A stretch of DNA of 64,000 nucleotides from Alcanivorax sp. 24 (GTDB lineage Bacteria; Pseudomonadota; Gammaproteobacteria; Pseudomonadales; Alcanivoracaceae), in contig NZ_SNUA01000005.1 of NCBI RefSeq assembly GCF_004360225.1, forward strand, positions 1-64,000, in the 5' to 3' direction. A model generated the notes under the pieces. The model did no database searches. It was not told where the DNA came from and worked only from the letters and a program-made list of their open reading frames with translations. Within the stretch, counting starts at the first letter, position 1. Every line of letters begins with the position of its first letter. This document shows, one piece after another, positions 1-10,854 of the stretch. Both the position numbers and the translations under genes were made by a program.

Positions 1-126
1 GGACGCCGGACGCCGGACGCCGGACGCCGGACGCCGGACGCCGGACGCCGGACGCCGGACGCCGGACGCCGGACGCCGGACGCCGGACGCCGGACGCCGG
101 ACGCCGGACGCCGGACGCCGGACGCC
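1..126. repeat. Tandem 7-bp array (GGACGCC), 18 copies
   Basis: Eighteen perfect head-to-tail copies of GGACGCC fill the window from its first base and probably continue to its left. There is no unique spacer between copies, so it is not a CRISPR array. The array faces an inverted array of related heptamers at 211-329, with an 84-bp spacer that contains a T7 run. The two arrays could pair as one very large hairpin in the leader of argD. Confidence 0.97.
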
Positions 127-210
127 GATAATGCGAAACCATACCCAACGCCCTGGCAAGCACTAAAACGCTTTTTTTCCGCAATGCCCGCAGCCCCGGG
201 TTTTGACTTT

Positions 211-329
211 AGCGTCTAGCGTCTAGCGTCTAGCGTCTAGCGTCTAGCGTCTAGCGTCTAGCGTCTGGCGTCTGGCGTCTGGCGTCTGGCGTCTGGCGTC
301 TGGCGTCTGGCGTCTGGCGTCTGGCGTCT
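211..329. repeat. Inverted 7-bp arrays (AGCGTCT x8, GGCGTCT x9)
   Basis: Eight perfect AGCGTCT heptamers (211-266) run directly into nine perfect GGCGTCT heptamers (267-329). Read on the other strand they are AGACGCT and AGACGCC, one or two bases from the GGACGCC array at 1-126, so the two blocks are inverted relative to each other. The abrupt change of variant at 266/267 shows that each variant spread by local slippage. The block ends 108 bp before the argD start. Confidence 0.97.
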
Positions 330-436
330 GGCGCAGTGTGCCCGCCCGCGCGTTGCGCCACCCTTCAAGCGTGAGTATTATCGTTGGTCCACTGGCAGCC
401 TCGGCTGCCGTTTTTATTTTCACGGACCCTAATATC

Positions 437-1618
437 ATGAGCGAGCAGTTCCTGATTCCCACCTACGCGCGGCAGCCCGTCGCTTTCGTCCGCGGCGAGG
501 GGGTATGGTTGTACGATGAGCAAGGCAAGGCATACCTGGACGCGGTGTCCGGTGTCGCCGTGTGTAATCTCGGTCACTGCCATCCGGCGGTGGTCCAGGC
601 GATTCGCGAGCAAAGCGAACGCCTGATGCACACCTCCAACCTGTATCGTATTCCCGTTCAGGAACGACTGGCCGAACGACTGTGCCAACTGGCCGGCATG
701 GACAAGGTGTTCTTCGGCAATTCCGGCGCCGAGGCCAACGAGGCGGCGATCAAGCTGGCACGGCTGCATGCCCGCCGCCGTGGTGTGGAAAAGCCGGTGG
801 TGCTGGTGATGGAAGGCAGCTTCCATGGCCGCACCATGGCGACCCTGTCCGCCACCGCCAACCAGAAAGTTCAGGAAGGTTTCGGACCATTGCTGGAAGG
901 CTTCCGCCGCCTGCCCTACGACGATCTTGACGCGGTCCGCGCGGCCGCCGATGACAATGTCGTGGCGGTGCTGGTGGAACCGGTTCAGGGCGAGGGTGGC
1001 GTCAACGCCGCCAGCCCCGGTTATCTGCAGGGGCTGCGCGAGCTTTGCGATCAACACGGCTGGCTGTTGATGCTGGACGAAATCCAGACCGGCAACGGCC
1101 GTACCGGCACCTATTTCGCCTGCCAGGCGGAGCGGATCCGTCCCGATGTTCTGACCACCGCCAAGGGTCTGGGTAACGGCTTCCCGATTGGCGCCTGTCT
1201 GGTCAGCGGCGCGGCCAGCGATCTGTTCGGCCCCGGCAATCACGGCAGCACCTTCGGCGGTAATCCGCTCGGCTGTGCGGTGGCACTGGCTGTCATCGAT
1301 ACGTTACAGAGCGGCGTGCTGGAGCAGGTCCGCGACAAGGGCGAGACACTGCGTGCCCGGCTGCGCGAGGCACTGTCCGGTCTGTCGCTGGTCCAGGAAG
1401 TCCGTGGCCAGGGGATGATGGTGGGGATTCAACTGGATCGTCCCTGCGGCGAGCTGGTGGACCGGGCCCGCGAAGCGGGACTGTTGATCAACGTCACCGC
1501 CGGTTCGGTGATCCGCCTGCTGCCGCCACTGATTATGAGCAACGCGGAGCGCGACCAACTGGTGGACACCCTGAGCACCGTGCTGCAACGCTACGCCAAT
1601 GAGCAGGAGGCCCCATGA
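437..1618 (+). CDS. argD: Acetylornithine aminotransferase
   Basis: PLP-dependent class III aminotransferase of 393 residues, catalysing transamination of N-acetylglutamate semialdehyde to N-acetylornithine in arginine synthesis (and often succinyl-DAP in lysine synthesis). Visible motifs are the phosphate-binding [11 protein letters not shown] near 94-104, the [14 protein letters not shown] aspartate near 214 and the PLP lysine K243 in [13 protein letters not shown]. An in-frame extension upstream to 338 reads into the heptamer repeats and is not family-like; the start at 437 gives the normal length, although no strong ribosome site precedes it. The stop overlaps the argF start by four bases, so the two are translationally coupled. 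Confidence 0.95.
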   Translation: MSEQFLIPTYARQPVAFVRGEGVWLYDEQGKAYLDAVSGVAVCNLGHCHPAVVQAIREQSERLMHTSNLYRIPVQERLAERLCQLAGMDKVFFGNSGAEANEAAIKLARLHARRRGVEKPVVLVMEGSFHGRTMATLSATANQKVQEGFGPLLEGFRRLPYDDLDAVRAAADDNVVAVLVEPVQGEGGVNAASPGYLQGLRELCDQHGWLLMLDEIQTGNGRTGTYFACQAERIRPDVLTTAKGLGNGFPIGACLVSGAASDLFGPGNHGSTFGGNPLGCAVALAVIDTLQSGVLEQVRDKGETLRARLREALSGLSLVQEVRGQGMMVGIQLDRPCGELVDRAREAGLLINVTAGSVIRLLPPLIMSNAERDQLVDTLSTVLQRYANEQEAP

Positions 1619-2523
1619 CCCGCCATTTCCTGACTTTGCTGGACCTGACCCCGGAAGAACTGGGCTACCTGATCCAACGGGCGGTGGAACTGAAAACCAT
1701 GCAGCGCACCGGCCAGTTTCATGAGCCGTTGCGCGGCAAGACCCTGGGCATGATCTTCGACAAGTCCTCCACCCGTACCCGGGTGTCCTTCGAAGTGGCC
1801 ATGACCCAGTTCGGCGGCGCCAGTATTTTCCTGTCCTCCCGCGACACCCAGTTGGGCCGCGGCGAGCCGGTGGAGGATTCCGCCCGGGTGCTGTCGCGCA
1901 TGGTCGACGCGGTGATGATCCGTACTTTTGATCACGGCACCGTGGAAACCTTCGCGCGGCATTCCCGGGTACCGGTGATCAACGCCCTCACCGATGATTT
2001 CCATCCCTGCCAGTTGCTCGCCGACATGCAGACCTACACCGAGCACCGTGGCGAAATCAAAGGCTGCAAGGTGGTCTGGGTCGGCGACGGCAACAACATG
2101 TGCAACAGCTACATCAACGCCGCCCGCCAGTTCGATTTCCAACTGGTGGTGGCCTGCCCGGAAGGCTTCGAGCCCGACGCCACCTTGATGGCGGACAACG
2201 CCGATCGGGTGTCGGTGGTGCGCGACCCCCGCCAAGCGGTGGCCGGCGCCCACCTGGTCACCACCGACGTCTGGGCCTCCATGGGCCAGGAGCAGGAACA
2301 ACAGGAACGGGCCCGGCATTTCGCCCCTTATCAGGTGAACCCGGCACTGATGGACCTGGCCGACGAGCGGGCGCTGTTCATGCACTGCCTGCCCGCCCAT
2401 CGCGGCGAGGAAGTCAGCCATGACATGCTCGACGACCCGCGCTCGGTGGTCTGGGACGAAGCGGAAAACCGTCTGCACGCGCAGAAGGCGCTGTTGGAGT
2501 TTCTGCTGCACGGCCAGCACTGA
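1615..2523 (+). CDS. argF: Ornithine carbamoyltransferase
   Basis: Cytosolic enzyme of 302 residues that joins ornithine and carbamoyl phosphate to give citrulline. The carbamoyl-phosphate motif [10 protein letters not shown] is at 51-60 and the ornithine-binding HCLPAH is near 257-262, with the SMG-type loop in [10 protein letters not shown]. The length is normal for anabolic OTCases. It overlaps argD by ATGA and forms an arginine-biosynthesis pair with it. No terminator is obvious before the ABC ATPase 143 bp downstream. Confidence 0.96.
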   Translation: MTRHFLTLLDLTPEELGYLIQRAVELKTMQRTGQFHEPLRGKTLGMIFDKSSTRTRVSFEVAMTQFGGASIFLSSRDTQLGRGEPVEDSARVLSRMVDAVMIRTFDHGTVETFARHSRVPVINALTDDFHPCQLLADMQTYTEHRGEIKGCKVVWVGDGNNMCNSYINAARQFDFQLVVACPEGFEPDATLMADNADRVSVVRDPRQAVAGAHLVTTDVWASMGQEQEQQERARHFAPYQVNPALMDLADERALFMHCLPAHRGEEVSHDMLDDPRSVVWDEAENRLHAQKALLEFLLHGQH

Positions 2524-2666
2524 CGAATTGAGGCTGGAGAACCACCGGTGTCCCGTAATTCGCTGGCACGCTCATACGCAACACGCTTGCACGCCATGCC
2601 CAAAGCCTGACGCCAGCCTGGGAGACATGAATTCACGCTGTATGCGCTCGCGGCAATGGAGCCCCC

Positions 2667-3722
2667 ATGTCACAGCCCTTGCTGACCGTTACCGACCTGG
2701 CCTGCCAGTACGGTGAATACCGCGCCGTGAACGGCGTCAGTTTCACCCTGGAGGAAGGCCGGATCGCTTGTCTTCTGGGCCCCAGCGGCTGCGGCAAGAC
2801 CACCACCCTGAGAGCGGTGGCCGGGCTGGAACCGATCCAGGCCGGCCATATCCATATCGGCGGCGAGGAAGTGGCCCGCCCGGGCTACCAACTGGCCCCG
2901 GAACGCCGGCGGCTCGGCATGGTGTTCCAGGAACACGCCTTGTTCCCGCATCTGACGGTGGCCGAGAACGTGGCTTTCGCGCTGCGTCGGGAGTCCCCCG
3001 CGCAGCGCCACGAGCGGGTCACCCAGTGTCTGCGCCGGGTGCGCCTGGAAGGGCTGGATCAACGCTACCCCCACGAGCTCTCCGGCGGCCAGCAACAACG
3101 CGTGGCGCTGGCACGCTCACTGGCTCCGCGCCCGCGCCTGTTATTGCTGGACGAACCTTTCGCCAGTCTCGATCTGGATCTGCGCCGGGCGCTGGCCGAG
3201 GAACTGGGCGATATCCTGCGCCAGGAGCAGGTGGCGGCACTGATGGTCACCCACGATCAGGAAGAGGCTTTTCTGCTGGCCGACCAGGTCGGCGTCATGC
3301 GCGCCGGCACCCTGGCCCAGTGGGACAGCCCACACCGCATCTATCACGCTCCGAGCAGTCGTTTCGTGGCGGAATTCGCCGGCTACGGTACTTTCCTGCG
3401 CGGCACCGTCACCGCCACGAGCGCGGTCAACACGGTACTGGGGGAACTGCGCGGCGGCCCCCTCCCCTGGCCCGCGGGCACCGAGGTGGACGTGCTGCTG
3501 CGGCCGGACGATCTGTTGCCGGATCCTCAGGGTACGCCTCTGATCGTGGAGAAGAGCCTGTTTACCGGCCCCACGATATTGCACCGGTTACGGCTGCCGG
3601 ATGGCGGCACCTTGTTGTGCCAGACCAGCGGCCGCCGCCCACCGGCCCGGCCCGGCGAAACCCTGTCGGTGACCATGGCGCCGGAACAACTGGTGACGTT
3701 TCCTTTGCGGGAAGACGGCTAG
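2667..3722 (+). CDS. ABC transporter ATP-binding protein (FbpC/PotA-like), no permease nearby
   Basis: Cytoplasmic ATPase of 351 residues for an importer of the iron(III)/polyamine/sulfate type. Walker A GPSGCGKTT is at 38-46, the signature LSGGQQQR near 137-144, Walker B LLLLDEPFASLD near 157-168 and the switch histidine in MVTHDQEEA. The last 110 residues look like a TOBE-type regulatory domain. GGAG lies six bases before the ATG. No permease or binding-protein gene lies beside it, so the cargo cannot be told from this window. An ABC ATPase next to argF is, from memory, also found in Pseudomonas, so the position may be old rather than accidental. Confidence 0.85.
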   Translation: MSQPLLTVTDLACQYGEYRAVNGVSFTLEEGRIACLLGPSGCGKTTTLRAVAGLEPIQAGHIHIGGEEVARPGYQLAPERRRLGMVFQEHALFPHLTVAENVAFALRRESPAQRHERVTQCLRRVRLEGLDQRYPHELSGGQQQRVALARSLAPRPRLLLLDEPFASLDLDLRRALAEELGDILRQEQVAALMVTHDQEEAFLLADQVGVMRAGTLAQWDSPHRIYHAPSSRFVAEFAGYGTFLRGTVTATSAVNTVLGELRGGPLPWPAGTEVDVLLRPDDLLPDPQGTPLIVEKSLFTGPTILHRLRLPDGGTLLCQTSGRRPPARPGETLSVTMAPEQLVTFPLREDG

Positions 3723-3772
3723 GGCTTGGCGGTGCCGGACCGGCAGTCCCTGGCGACATGAATGTGCGTTTT

Positions 3773-3849
3773 ATTCGCGGCCAAGGCCGCTTCCCACAGC
3801 TTACACGGGGGCTACCACGTCGCTGTGGGAAGCGAGCCTGCTCGCGAAT
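3773..3849. repeat. REP-type inverted repeat
   Basis: Two 28-nt arms, 3773-3800 and 3822-3849, are imperfect reverse complements built on ATTCGCGGCC...TTCCCACAGC and GCTGTGGGAAGCG...CGCGAAT. This is the Pseudomonas-type REP sequence. It lies between convergent genes (the ABC ATPase and a diguanylate cyclase), the usual place for such elements. Confidence 0.85.
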
Positions 3850-3893
3850 AGCGTGTCAGCGAGCCGGTACGAGGCAGGCCTGACGCTCCGCTC

Positions 3894-4997
3894 TCATCCG
3901 GTACGCACCTGATTACGGCCATGGCTCTTGGCCAGATAGAGGCCGTGATCGGCGCGGGCCAGCAAGGCCTCCACGGTTTCCCCCGGCTGATAACCGGCGA
4001 CTCCGGCGGACAACGTCACCGTGGCCGGCCCGCCCATATGGTCGAAACCGGCGTTGGCCCACTGCTGGCGCAGGCGTTCCACCACGCGCAAGGCACCGGC
4101 CTCGTTACTTTGCGGCAGCACCATCAGGAACTCCTCGCCGCCGAGCCGAGCCAGGTAATCCCCTTCGCGTAACAAAGCGGCGGCGTGGTCGGCAAAGGCG
4201 CGCAGTACCTGGTCGCCCCACTGATGGCCGTAGCGGTCGTTGATCGCCTTGAAGTGATCCATGTCCAGATAGCAGACCGCGAACGGGTAATGATGCCGGT
4301 CCGCCAGGCTCTTCTGATAATTCAGCACCTCGACGATGTGACGGCGGTTGAACAGCCCGGTCAGATCGTCGCGGATCGCCAGTTCCCGGCTTTGCCGTAC
4401 CATTCGCGCCAGTTCCCGGTTATGCCGGCCGAGGGTCCGGCGCAGCGCGTTGACGCCGCCTCCGGTGATGGTGAAGCAACCGCTCACCGCCACGAAAGCC
4501 AGCCACTGCAGCAGCGCCGACCCCAGCTCCAGTTGCTCATCCCGGTGCTGATACAGACCCAGCAGCGCCAACCCGTAAGCGGCGCAGACCACCGCGGAGA
4601 GCAATCCCAGCGACCTTGGTTCCAACCGGAACGACAACAGCAACAGCAGCGGAAAGTACAGCAACATCACGGCGAGGCGCCCGTCCGCGGTATGGACCGC
4701 TGTCAGTAACAGCATGGCGGCCAGGGTGATGCCGGACGGAAACGACAGCGTCGGCTCCCGCCAGGCCCGGGTCAGACCGCGCTCGATCATCGCCAGGTAC
4801 GGCAGCATCAGGCTCCACAGCAACACCAACGTCCACGCCAGCACCTCCCCGTCAACACGGTTATGCCCCAGCTTCCACAGCACCAACGCCACCGCGGAGT
4901 AGAACAACGCCACCGCCACCACCGAGCGGCCGTGCACCCGAAGCAAGCGGCGCTCGTTCACGGTCAGACGCCCCAACGGCTGCCAGTCCGGCTTCAT
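3894..4997 (-). CDS. Membrane diguanylate cyclase (GGDEF) with intact I-site
   Basis: Protein of 367 residues with about six hydrophobic segments in the first 185 residues, then a GGDEF domain that makes cyclic di-GMP from two GTP. The active loop reads GGEEF (LGGEEFLMVLP), an active variant. Five residues before it lies REGD, the RxxD product-inhibition site, so feedback control should work. The N-terminal membrane part does not match a sensor I can name. Its ATG overlaps the stop of the upstream paralogue by one base (TGATG), so the two are one operon. Confidence 0.9.
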   Translation of the reverse strand: MKPDWQPLGRLTVNERRLLRVHGRSVVAVALFYSAVALVLWKLGHNRVDGEVLAWTLVLLWSLMLPYLAMIERGLTRAWREPTLSFPSGITLAAMLLLTAVHTADGRLAVMLLYFPLLLLLSFRLEPRSLGLLSAVVCAAYGLALLGLYQHRDEQLELGSALLQWLAFVAVSGCFTITGGGVNALRRTLGRHNRELARMVRQSRELAIRDDLTGLFNRRHIVEVLNYQKSLADRHHYPFAVCYLDMDHFKAINDRYGHQWGDQVLRAFADHAAALLREGDYLARLGGEEFLMVLPQSNEAGALRVVERLRQQWANAGFDHMGGPATVTLSAGVAGYQPGETVEALLARADHGLYLAKSHGRNQVRTG

Positions 4998-6085
4998 CAG
5001 GCTTCCTCCAGCAACCGGTCGCGGCCAGCCTGCTTGGCCTGGTACAGCAGCCGGTCGGCGCGGGCCAGCACCTGCTCCGCCTCTTCCCCGGCACTGGCCA
5101 GGACGAGGCCGGCGGAAGCGGTGACACTCAACCCCGGCTGGTCTTCGAAGCCTTCCTTGCGCAGTGCCACCAGAATCCGTTCCACCAGTTCCCGGGCCTG
5201 CTCCCGGTGATCAACCGGCAACATCAGCAGAAACTCCTCTCCCCCCATCCGCGCCGCCAGTGCTGGCGGTTGCAGGTGGCGACGCAGTAAATCGGCGAAG
5301 CGGATCAGGACACGGTCGCCGATCAGATGACCGTATTGGTCGTTAATGGTCTTGAAGTGATCCAGGTCGACAAACACCACCGCCAGCAAATAGGCGCCAC
5401 GGCGGGCCTGGCCGCAGGCCTTGGTCAACAACTCCATGGCGTGGCGACGGCCGTACAGGCCGGTCAGTTCATCGCGGATCGCCAGATCGCGGATCTGCCG
5501 TGCCATTTGCTGCAAGGCCTCATTGCGGCCGTCGATACGACGGCGGATGCCGACGATCTCCAATGCCAATACCATCATCAGCACCACCGCCAGGGTGAAC
5601 AGCAGCCAGTGCTGCCACTCCACCAGGGCGTTGAAGGCGCTCGGCTCGCGGCTTTGCAGCTCCAGCAGTACCAGGGCGTAACCACCCACGCCGAGCAACG
5701 CCAGACGCACCAGTTGCCAACGGCCGACACGGAATACTCCGATTTGCAGGACGGCGAGAAAGAACACCATGACCAGCAGGCGGTGGTCACTCAGAAACAG
5801 GGCGCTGATCAACAACGCCACCGTGCTCCATACCAACACCGGTTCGGTGAAACGGCGGGCGTCCCCGCCCTTTCTCAAGGTCAGGCAGGCCAGGCTCCAG
5901 ACCACCAAGTGGCCGAACCAGAGCGCCAGGAAGGTGAGGAAGAAAGCCTCCGGGGACAGCGCGAAAAAACCCCATTGCAACGCCAGCCAGCACACCAGAG
6001 TATGGGCGCCCGCGCCCAGCAGCGCCGCCAGGGACAACCGCTGGAATTCCTGTTTGTCATATCCCCGCGAAATTCTTTGAGGCAT
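4997..6085 (-). CDS. Membrane diguanylate cyclase (GGDEF) lacking the I-site
   Basis: Protein of 362 residues with the same plan as its downstream neighbour: about six membrane segments, then a GGDEF domain with the loop MGGEEFLLMLP and the upstream DDLTGLYGR-like motif (RDELTGLYGRRHAM). The residues where RxxD should lie read QPPA, so the inhibitory I-site appears lost. The two genes look like a tandem duplication that has diverged in the sensor part. It is the first gene of the pair; the 232 bp between it and glpK hold no gene that I can support. Confidence 0.9.
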   Translation of the reverse strand: MPQRISRGYDKQEFQRLSLAALLGAGAHTLVCWLALQWGFFALSPEAFFLTFLALWFGHLVVWSLACLTLRKGGDARRFTEPVLVWSTVALLISALFLSDHRLLVMVFFLAVLQIGVFRVGRWQLVRLALLGVGGYALVLLELQSREPSAFNALVEWQHWLLFTLAVVLMMVLALEIVGIRRRIDGRNEALQQMARQIRDLAIRDELTGLYGRRHAMELLTKACGQARRGAYLLAVVFVDLDHFKTINDQYGHLIGDRVLIRFADLLRRHLQPPALAARMGGEEFLLMLPVDHREQARELVERILVALRKEGFEDQPGLSVTASAGLVLASAGEEAEQVLARADRLLYQAKQAGRDRLLEEA

Positions 6086-6317
6086 GCGCCGGGTCCCCGA
6101 ATGATGGCAGGCGGGGGCCTATGCACCACACGCCGAACGCTGTTCCGGGGCCGGATCCGGGGTTGCCGGAGCCACTCAGGGCGGTATCGGCAGCAGGTAT
6201 CAGGCTATTTTCCTAGAACAGCCAGGAAATGATACTGAAAGCCGATGAGACGGCCCATGCCGCCTGTGTAAAAGAAAGTCACATCCCTGGGCAGTGCCGG
6301 ATCAGCCGCCCCCCCCC

Positions 6318-7787
<1,470 letters not shown>

Positions 7788-7802
7788 GAGAACCCCGGAA
7801 AT

Positions 7803-7978
7803 CAGTTGACAGTTGATAGCGGAAAAACAAAAGCAGGTGATCTTTAGCCGCTGTGTGAGCTTGCTTGCAAGCGAATGGGGTTCGCTCAAGCGTTTAGCGA
7901 TATTCGCTTGCAAGCAAGCTTCCCACAGCAGTTCAGTCCCTTGTTTTTGCTGTTAACTATTCACTATTCACTGTTAAT
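7803..7978. repeat. Nested element: heptamer inverted repeats around a REP hairpin
   Basis: The outer parts are 7-bp steps: CAGTTGA x2 then TAGCGGA (7803-7823) on the left, and AACTATT, CACTATT, CACTGTT (7955-7975) in inverted orientation on the right. Inside is a REP hairpin with arms 7850-7876 (GCTGTGTGAGC...GCGAAT) and 7902-7929 (ATTCGCTTGCAAGC...CCACAGC). It fills the gap between the sensor kinase gene and glpK. The 7-bp phase and inverted layout echo the arrays at 1-329 and 13951-14031, with a different base composition. Confidence 0.75.
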
Positions 7979-7983
7979 TGCCT

Positions 7984-9651
7984 TTATTGCCTTCCCAGCA
8001 CATGCTGGCGCTGCTGTTCGCGGGGCAGGATAACCCGGAAACGGGCGCCACCCCAGTCGCTTTCCAGCACCCTGATCTCGCCGCCGTGCCAGTCGACAAT
8101 GCGTTTGACGATGGATAGCCCCAGGCCGTAGCCGCCGCTGGCGCGGTGGCGGGACTGGTCCAGGCGGGCAAAGGGTTTGAACACCCGCTCGCGCTGATGC
8201 TCGGGGATCCCGGAACCGTCGTCGTCCACGTCCAGAACCACCCGTTCGGCCTCGTCTTCCAGGCGAATGGTCATGCGAACCCGCGCCTGCGCGTAGCGCA
8301 GCGCGTTGGTGACCAGATTCTGCAGGACACGATGCAAGTAGCGGGGGTCTCCGTCCACGGCCAGAACGCGGTCCCCCTCCACCTCGATCACGATGTCCCC
8401 ACGAATCGTGTCCAGTTCCCCTTTCAATTGCTCGCACACTTCCACCAGATACACCGGCTGGAAATCGATGGTCGGCGTGCCCTGTTCCAACCGCGCATAG
8501 GTGAGAATCTCGTCGATCAACTGATCCAACTGATCGATATCCCGGTCCAGAGCGTCCAGCCTTTCCCGGCGGGCCTCGGCGGATTCACTGTCGGCCAGCA
8601 TTTCCAACCCGAAACGCAGGCGCGCCACCGGAGTGCGCAGTTCGTGGGAGACCGCCCGGGTCATTTCCCGCTGGGCATGGATCAGACGGCGGATATGAGC
8701 GGTCATACCGTTGAAGGTAGCGGCCAGTTGGCCAATGGAATCGCCGCCACGAACATCGGCATGGGCGGTGAGATCACCGCCGCCGAGACGTTTCACCGCG
8801 CGCTCGAGATGGCGCAGGCGAGTCTGCAGCGGCCGGACCTGAAGATAGGTGGACAGTGCCACCAGGCACAGGGCCAACAGGCTGGCGACCACCAACAGTT
8901 CCCACGGAAAGGGGTCGAACAGGGTCATCGGCCCGAGCACCAACACCCGATGATCCCGGGGGATGGGCACGTACAGGTAGAGGGTGGCGTCCCGGCGGGT
9001 GCTGTCGGTGAGCAACAGCACCATCTCATTGCGATCAAGGCGCTGATACTGTTCCTCGTCCAGACCGACCTCACCCCACTCCGCCAGGGACAGCGGAAAC
9101 CCGAAGTACGGCACCAGCCGGGCCAGGGACTGGGCCCGCTGCTCCGGCGTCACCGCCTTGAGGCGGTCCAGGATCAGGCCGGCGGTGGCGCGCGCCTGCT
9201 GCTCTGAGAGGCGTTCGAGACTGGTCACCAGATAGTCGTCACCGCCGGGAACGTGATACAGGACGGTGATCCGCTCGGACTCCGGGTGTTCGCGGATCAC
9301 CACCCGGCCTTCGTCCAGATGCAGCCGCTCCCGATAGGTCAGACTGAGATCCGCTCCCGGGTGAATCCGCAGGGACGCGCCGAGCCGGCGGCTCATCTCC
9401 CGCAACCACTCGGCGCGGTCGGCCCCGGATTGCTCACGCAGCCCTTCCCCGAGCAGGAAGAAAGTCCCTTCCGCCATGCGCTCGCGATACTGGCCGGCAC
9501 GATACTGGTTGATCAGGTCAACGCCAACATAAGTGGCCACGCCGATGATCAGCAGAGCCACCAGGATACCGCCGTAGATGCGCACGAAAATGCTGTTCAA
9601 GAAGCCTCTCCGGTTTACCCGGGCAAATGGCGCCGACAACCGTGCCCGCAC
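7984..9651 (-). CDS. Sensor histidine kinase, RstB-like
   Basis: Inner-membrane kinase of 555 residues. A first membrane segment (about 20-45), a periplasmic sensor of about 200 residues, a second segment (251-271), HAMP linker, H-box AVSHELRTP with H336, N-box LQNLVTNALRYA and G-boxes DDDGSGIP and GYGLGLSIV follow in the normal order. The sensor part is acidic and leucine-rich with no domain I recognise. The response regulator gene lies 45 bp upstream and is the clear partner. E. coli RstB is the nearest relative I can recall by layout; the signal it senses here is unknown. Confidence 0.9.
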   Translation of the reverse strand: MRARLSAPFARVNRRGFLNSIFVRIYGGILVALLIIGVATYVGVDLINQYRAGQYRERMAEGTFFLLGEGLREQSGADRAEWLREMSRRLGASLRIHPGADLSLTYRERLHLDEGRVVIREHPESERITVLYHVPGGDDYLVTSLERLSEQQARATAGLILDRLKAVTPEQRAQSLARLVPYFGFPLSLAEWGEVGLDEEQYQRLDRNEMVLLLTDSTRRDATLYLYVPIPRDHRVLVLGPMTLFDPFPWELLVVASLLALCLVALSTYLQVRPLQTRLRHLERAVKRLGGGDLTAHADVRGGDSIGQLAATFNGMTAHIRRLIHAQREMTRAVSHELRTPVARLRFGLEMLADSESAEARRERLDALDRDIDQLDQLIDEILTYARLEQGTPTIDFQPVYLVEVCEQLKGELDTIRGDIVIEVEGDRVLAVDGDPRYLHRVLQNLVTNALRYAQARVRMTIRLEDEAERVVLDVDDDGSGIPEHQRERVFKPFARLDQSRHRASGGYGLGLSIVKRIVDWHGGEIRVLESDWGGARFRVILPREQQRQHVLGRQ

Positions 9652-9696
9652 CGCCGGCGCTGGTCATGGCGCGGCGGGAAAGCGGGCGCGGTGTCT

Positions 9697-10419
9697 TCAA
9701 CCGGCACTCATTTCCTTGACGAACAGGTACCCTTTGGAACGCACCGTCTTGATGCGTTTGGGGTTTTCCGGGTCGTCGCCGACTTTCGGGCGGATCCGGG
9801 AAATGCGCACGTCGATGGAACGGTCCTGGCCGTCGTACTGGATGCCGCGAAGCTTCTCGAAGATGGTCTCCCGGGACAGCACCGTGCCGGCGTTGGAGGC
9901 CAGCAGCCAGAGCAGATCGTATTCGGCGCTGGTGAGATCCACGGATTCACCGCGCAGCGTCACTTCGCGGGCGGCGTTGTCGATCACCAGAGCGCCGAAC
10001 TCAAGGCGGGCCGGCGAGTTGTCGCGCTCGTTGTCGGTTTCCACCCGCCGCAGCAGGGCGCGGATCCGCGCCAGCAATACCCGCGGTTTGACCGGTTTGG
10101 CGACGTAATCGTCGGCGCCCATCTCCAGCCCCAGCACCTGATCCATGTCGTCGGTGCGGGCGGTCAGCATCAGGATCGGCTTTTTGTACGTCCCCCTTAC
10201 TTCCCGGCACACCGTCAGCCCATCCGCCCCGGGCAGCATCAAATCCAGTACCACCAGATCCGGTTGCTCGGCGCGGATCCGGCGGATCGCGTCTTCCCCA
10301 TCGCGCACCACGGTAACGGCGAGGCCGTTGGATTCCAGGTATTCTCGGGTCAGGTCGGCGAGGCGGTCATCGTCCTCGACGATCATGATGGTCGGCGGGT
10401 TATCCTGCACGGTTGTCAT
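9697..10419 (-). CDS. OmpR-family response regulator, RstA-like
   Basis: DNA-binding regulator of 240 residues. The receiver domain has acidic D16-D18, phospho-acceptor D59 in VVLDLMLPG, and the conserved lysine in DDYVAKP. A winged-helix domain follows from about residue 135, ending RIKTVRSKGYLF. The sequence YDGQDRSIDVRISRIRPK is close to E. coli RstA. It is the first gene of the regulator-kinase operon and is transcribed away from nrdA, sharing a 650-bp intergenic region with it. Confidence 0.92.
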   Translation of the reverse strand: MTTVQDNPPTIMIVEDDDRLADLTREYLESNGLAVTVVRDGEDAIRRIRAEQPDLVVLDLMLPGADGLTVCREVRGTYKKPILMLTARTDDMDQVLGLEMGADDYVAKPVKPRVLLARIRALLRRVETDNERDNSPARLEFGALVIDNAAREVTLRGESVDLTSAEYDLLWLLASNAGTVLSRETIFEKLRGIQYDGQDRSIDVRISRIRPKVGDDPENPKRIKTVRSKGYLFVKEMSAG

Positions 10420-10562
10420 CCCGTCGTTGTCCTTATCCGTTTCTGTTCACAAGGGACCGGGTTACCCCGGTAGTAAGCTGCCCCACCCCCAATGGCGTGG
10501 CGATATTCTTCTTTTAGCGCATACACCCCGGCGGCGGCAACCACGGCGATGTCGGCAAGATG

Positions 10563-10578
10563 ACACAATATATGGGAT
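10563..10578. promoter_or_regulatory. NrdR-box-like site 1
   Basis: ACACAATATATGGGAT fits the NrdR box (ACACWATATATWGTGT-like) on its left half and centre and is degenerate on its right. It is the most distal of three such sites between the RstA-like gene and nrdA. The distance to site 2 (156 bp centre to centre) is longer than the usual three-turn spacing of NrdR box pairs, so a functional role is uncertain. Confidence 0.4.
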
Positions 10579-10639
10579 AGCGGCGCTTTACCGCCAGTGC
10601 CATTTCCGGCGCCGGAAAAGACTCACAGAAGTTCACACA

Positions 10640-10648
10640 TTATCCACA
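10640..10648 (+). promoter_or_regulatory. DnaA box upstream of nrdA
   Basis: TTATCCACA is a perfect consensus DnaA box. In E. coli, DnaA binds the nrdAB promoter and ties dNTP supply to replication initiation, so a box here, among NrdR-like sites upstream of nrdA, fits that logic. A single 9-mer can occur by chance. Confidence 0.5.
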
Positions 10649-10718
10649 GGATTTCCCCAGGCCGGCATCTTGCAAATCCGCTCGCTCGACTATAACTTGT
10701 ACCCAACAGGAAACACCA

Positions 10719-10734
10719 ACCCAATATATTGGGT
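10719..10734. promoter_or_regulatory. NrdR-box-like site 2
   Basis: ACCCAATATATTGGGT is a perfect 16-bp palindrome and matches the NrdR box core (CAATATATTG). It is the best of the three candidates and lies 340 bp before the nrdA start. Confidence 0.6.
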
Positions 10735-10854
10735 TTTGTAAAATGCCACGGCCTCTGTCATTTGGAGGTGGCTGAAGACAGCCGAAGCCCGTGGCGGGCC
10801 GGCGCCACGGGGCCGGCGGCACCTCCTCCCGCTGGGTACCCGCCCTTTTCGGGC

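Noticed and set aside
1-329. CRISPR array
   Set aside because: Repeats are 7 bp and contiguous, with no unique spacers and no cas genes.
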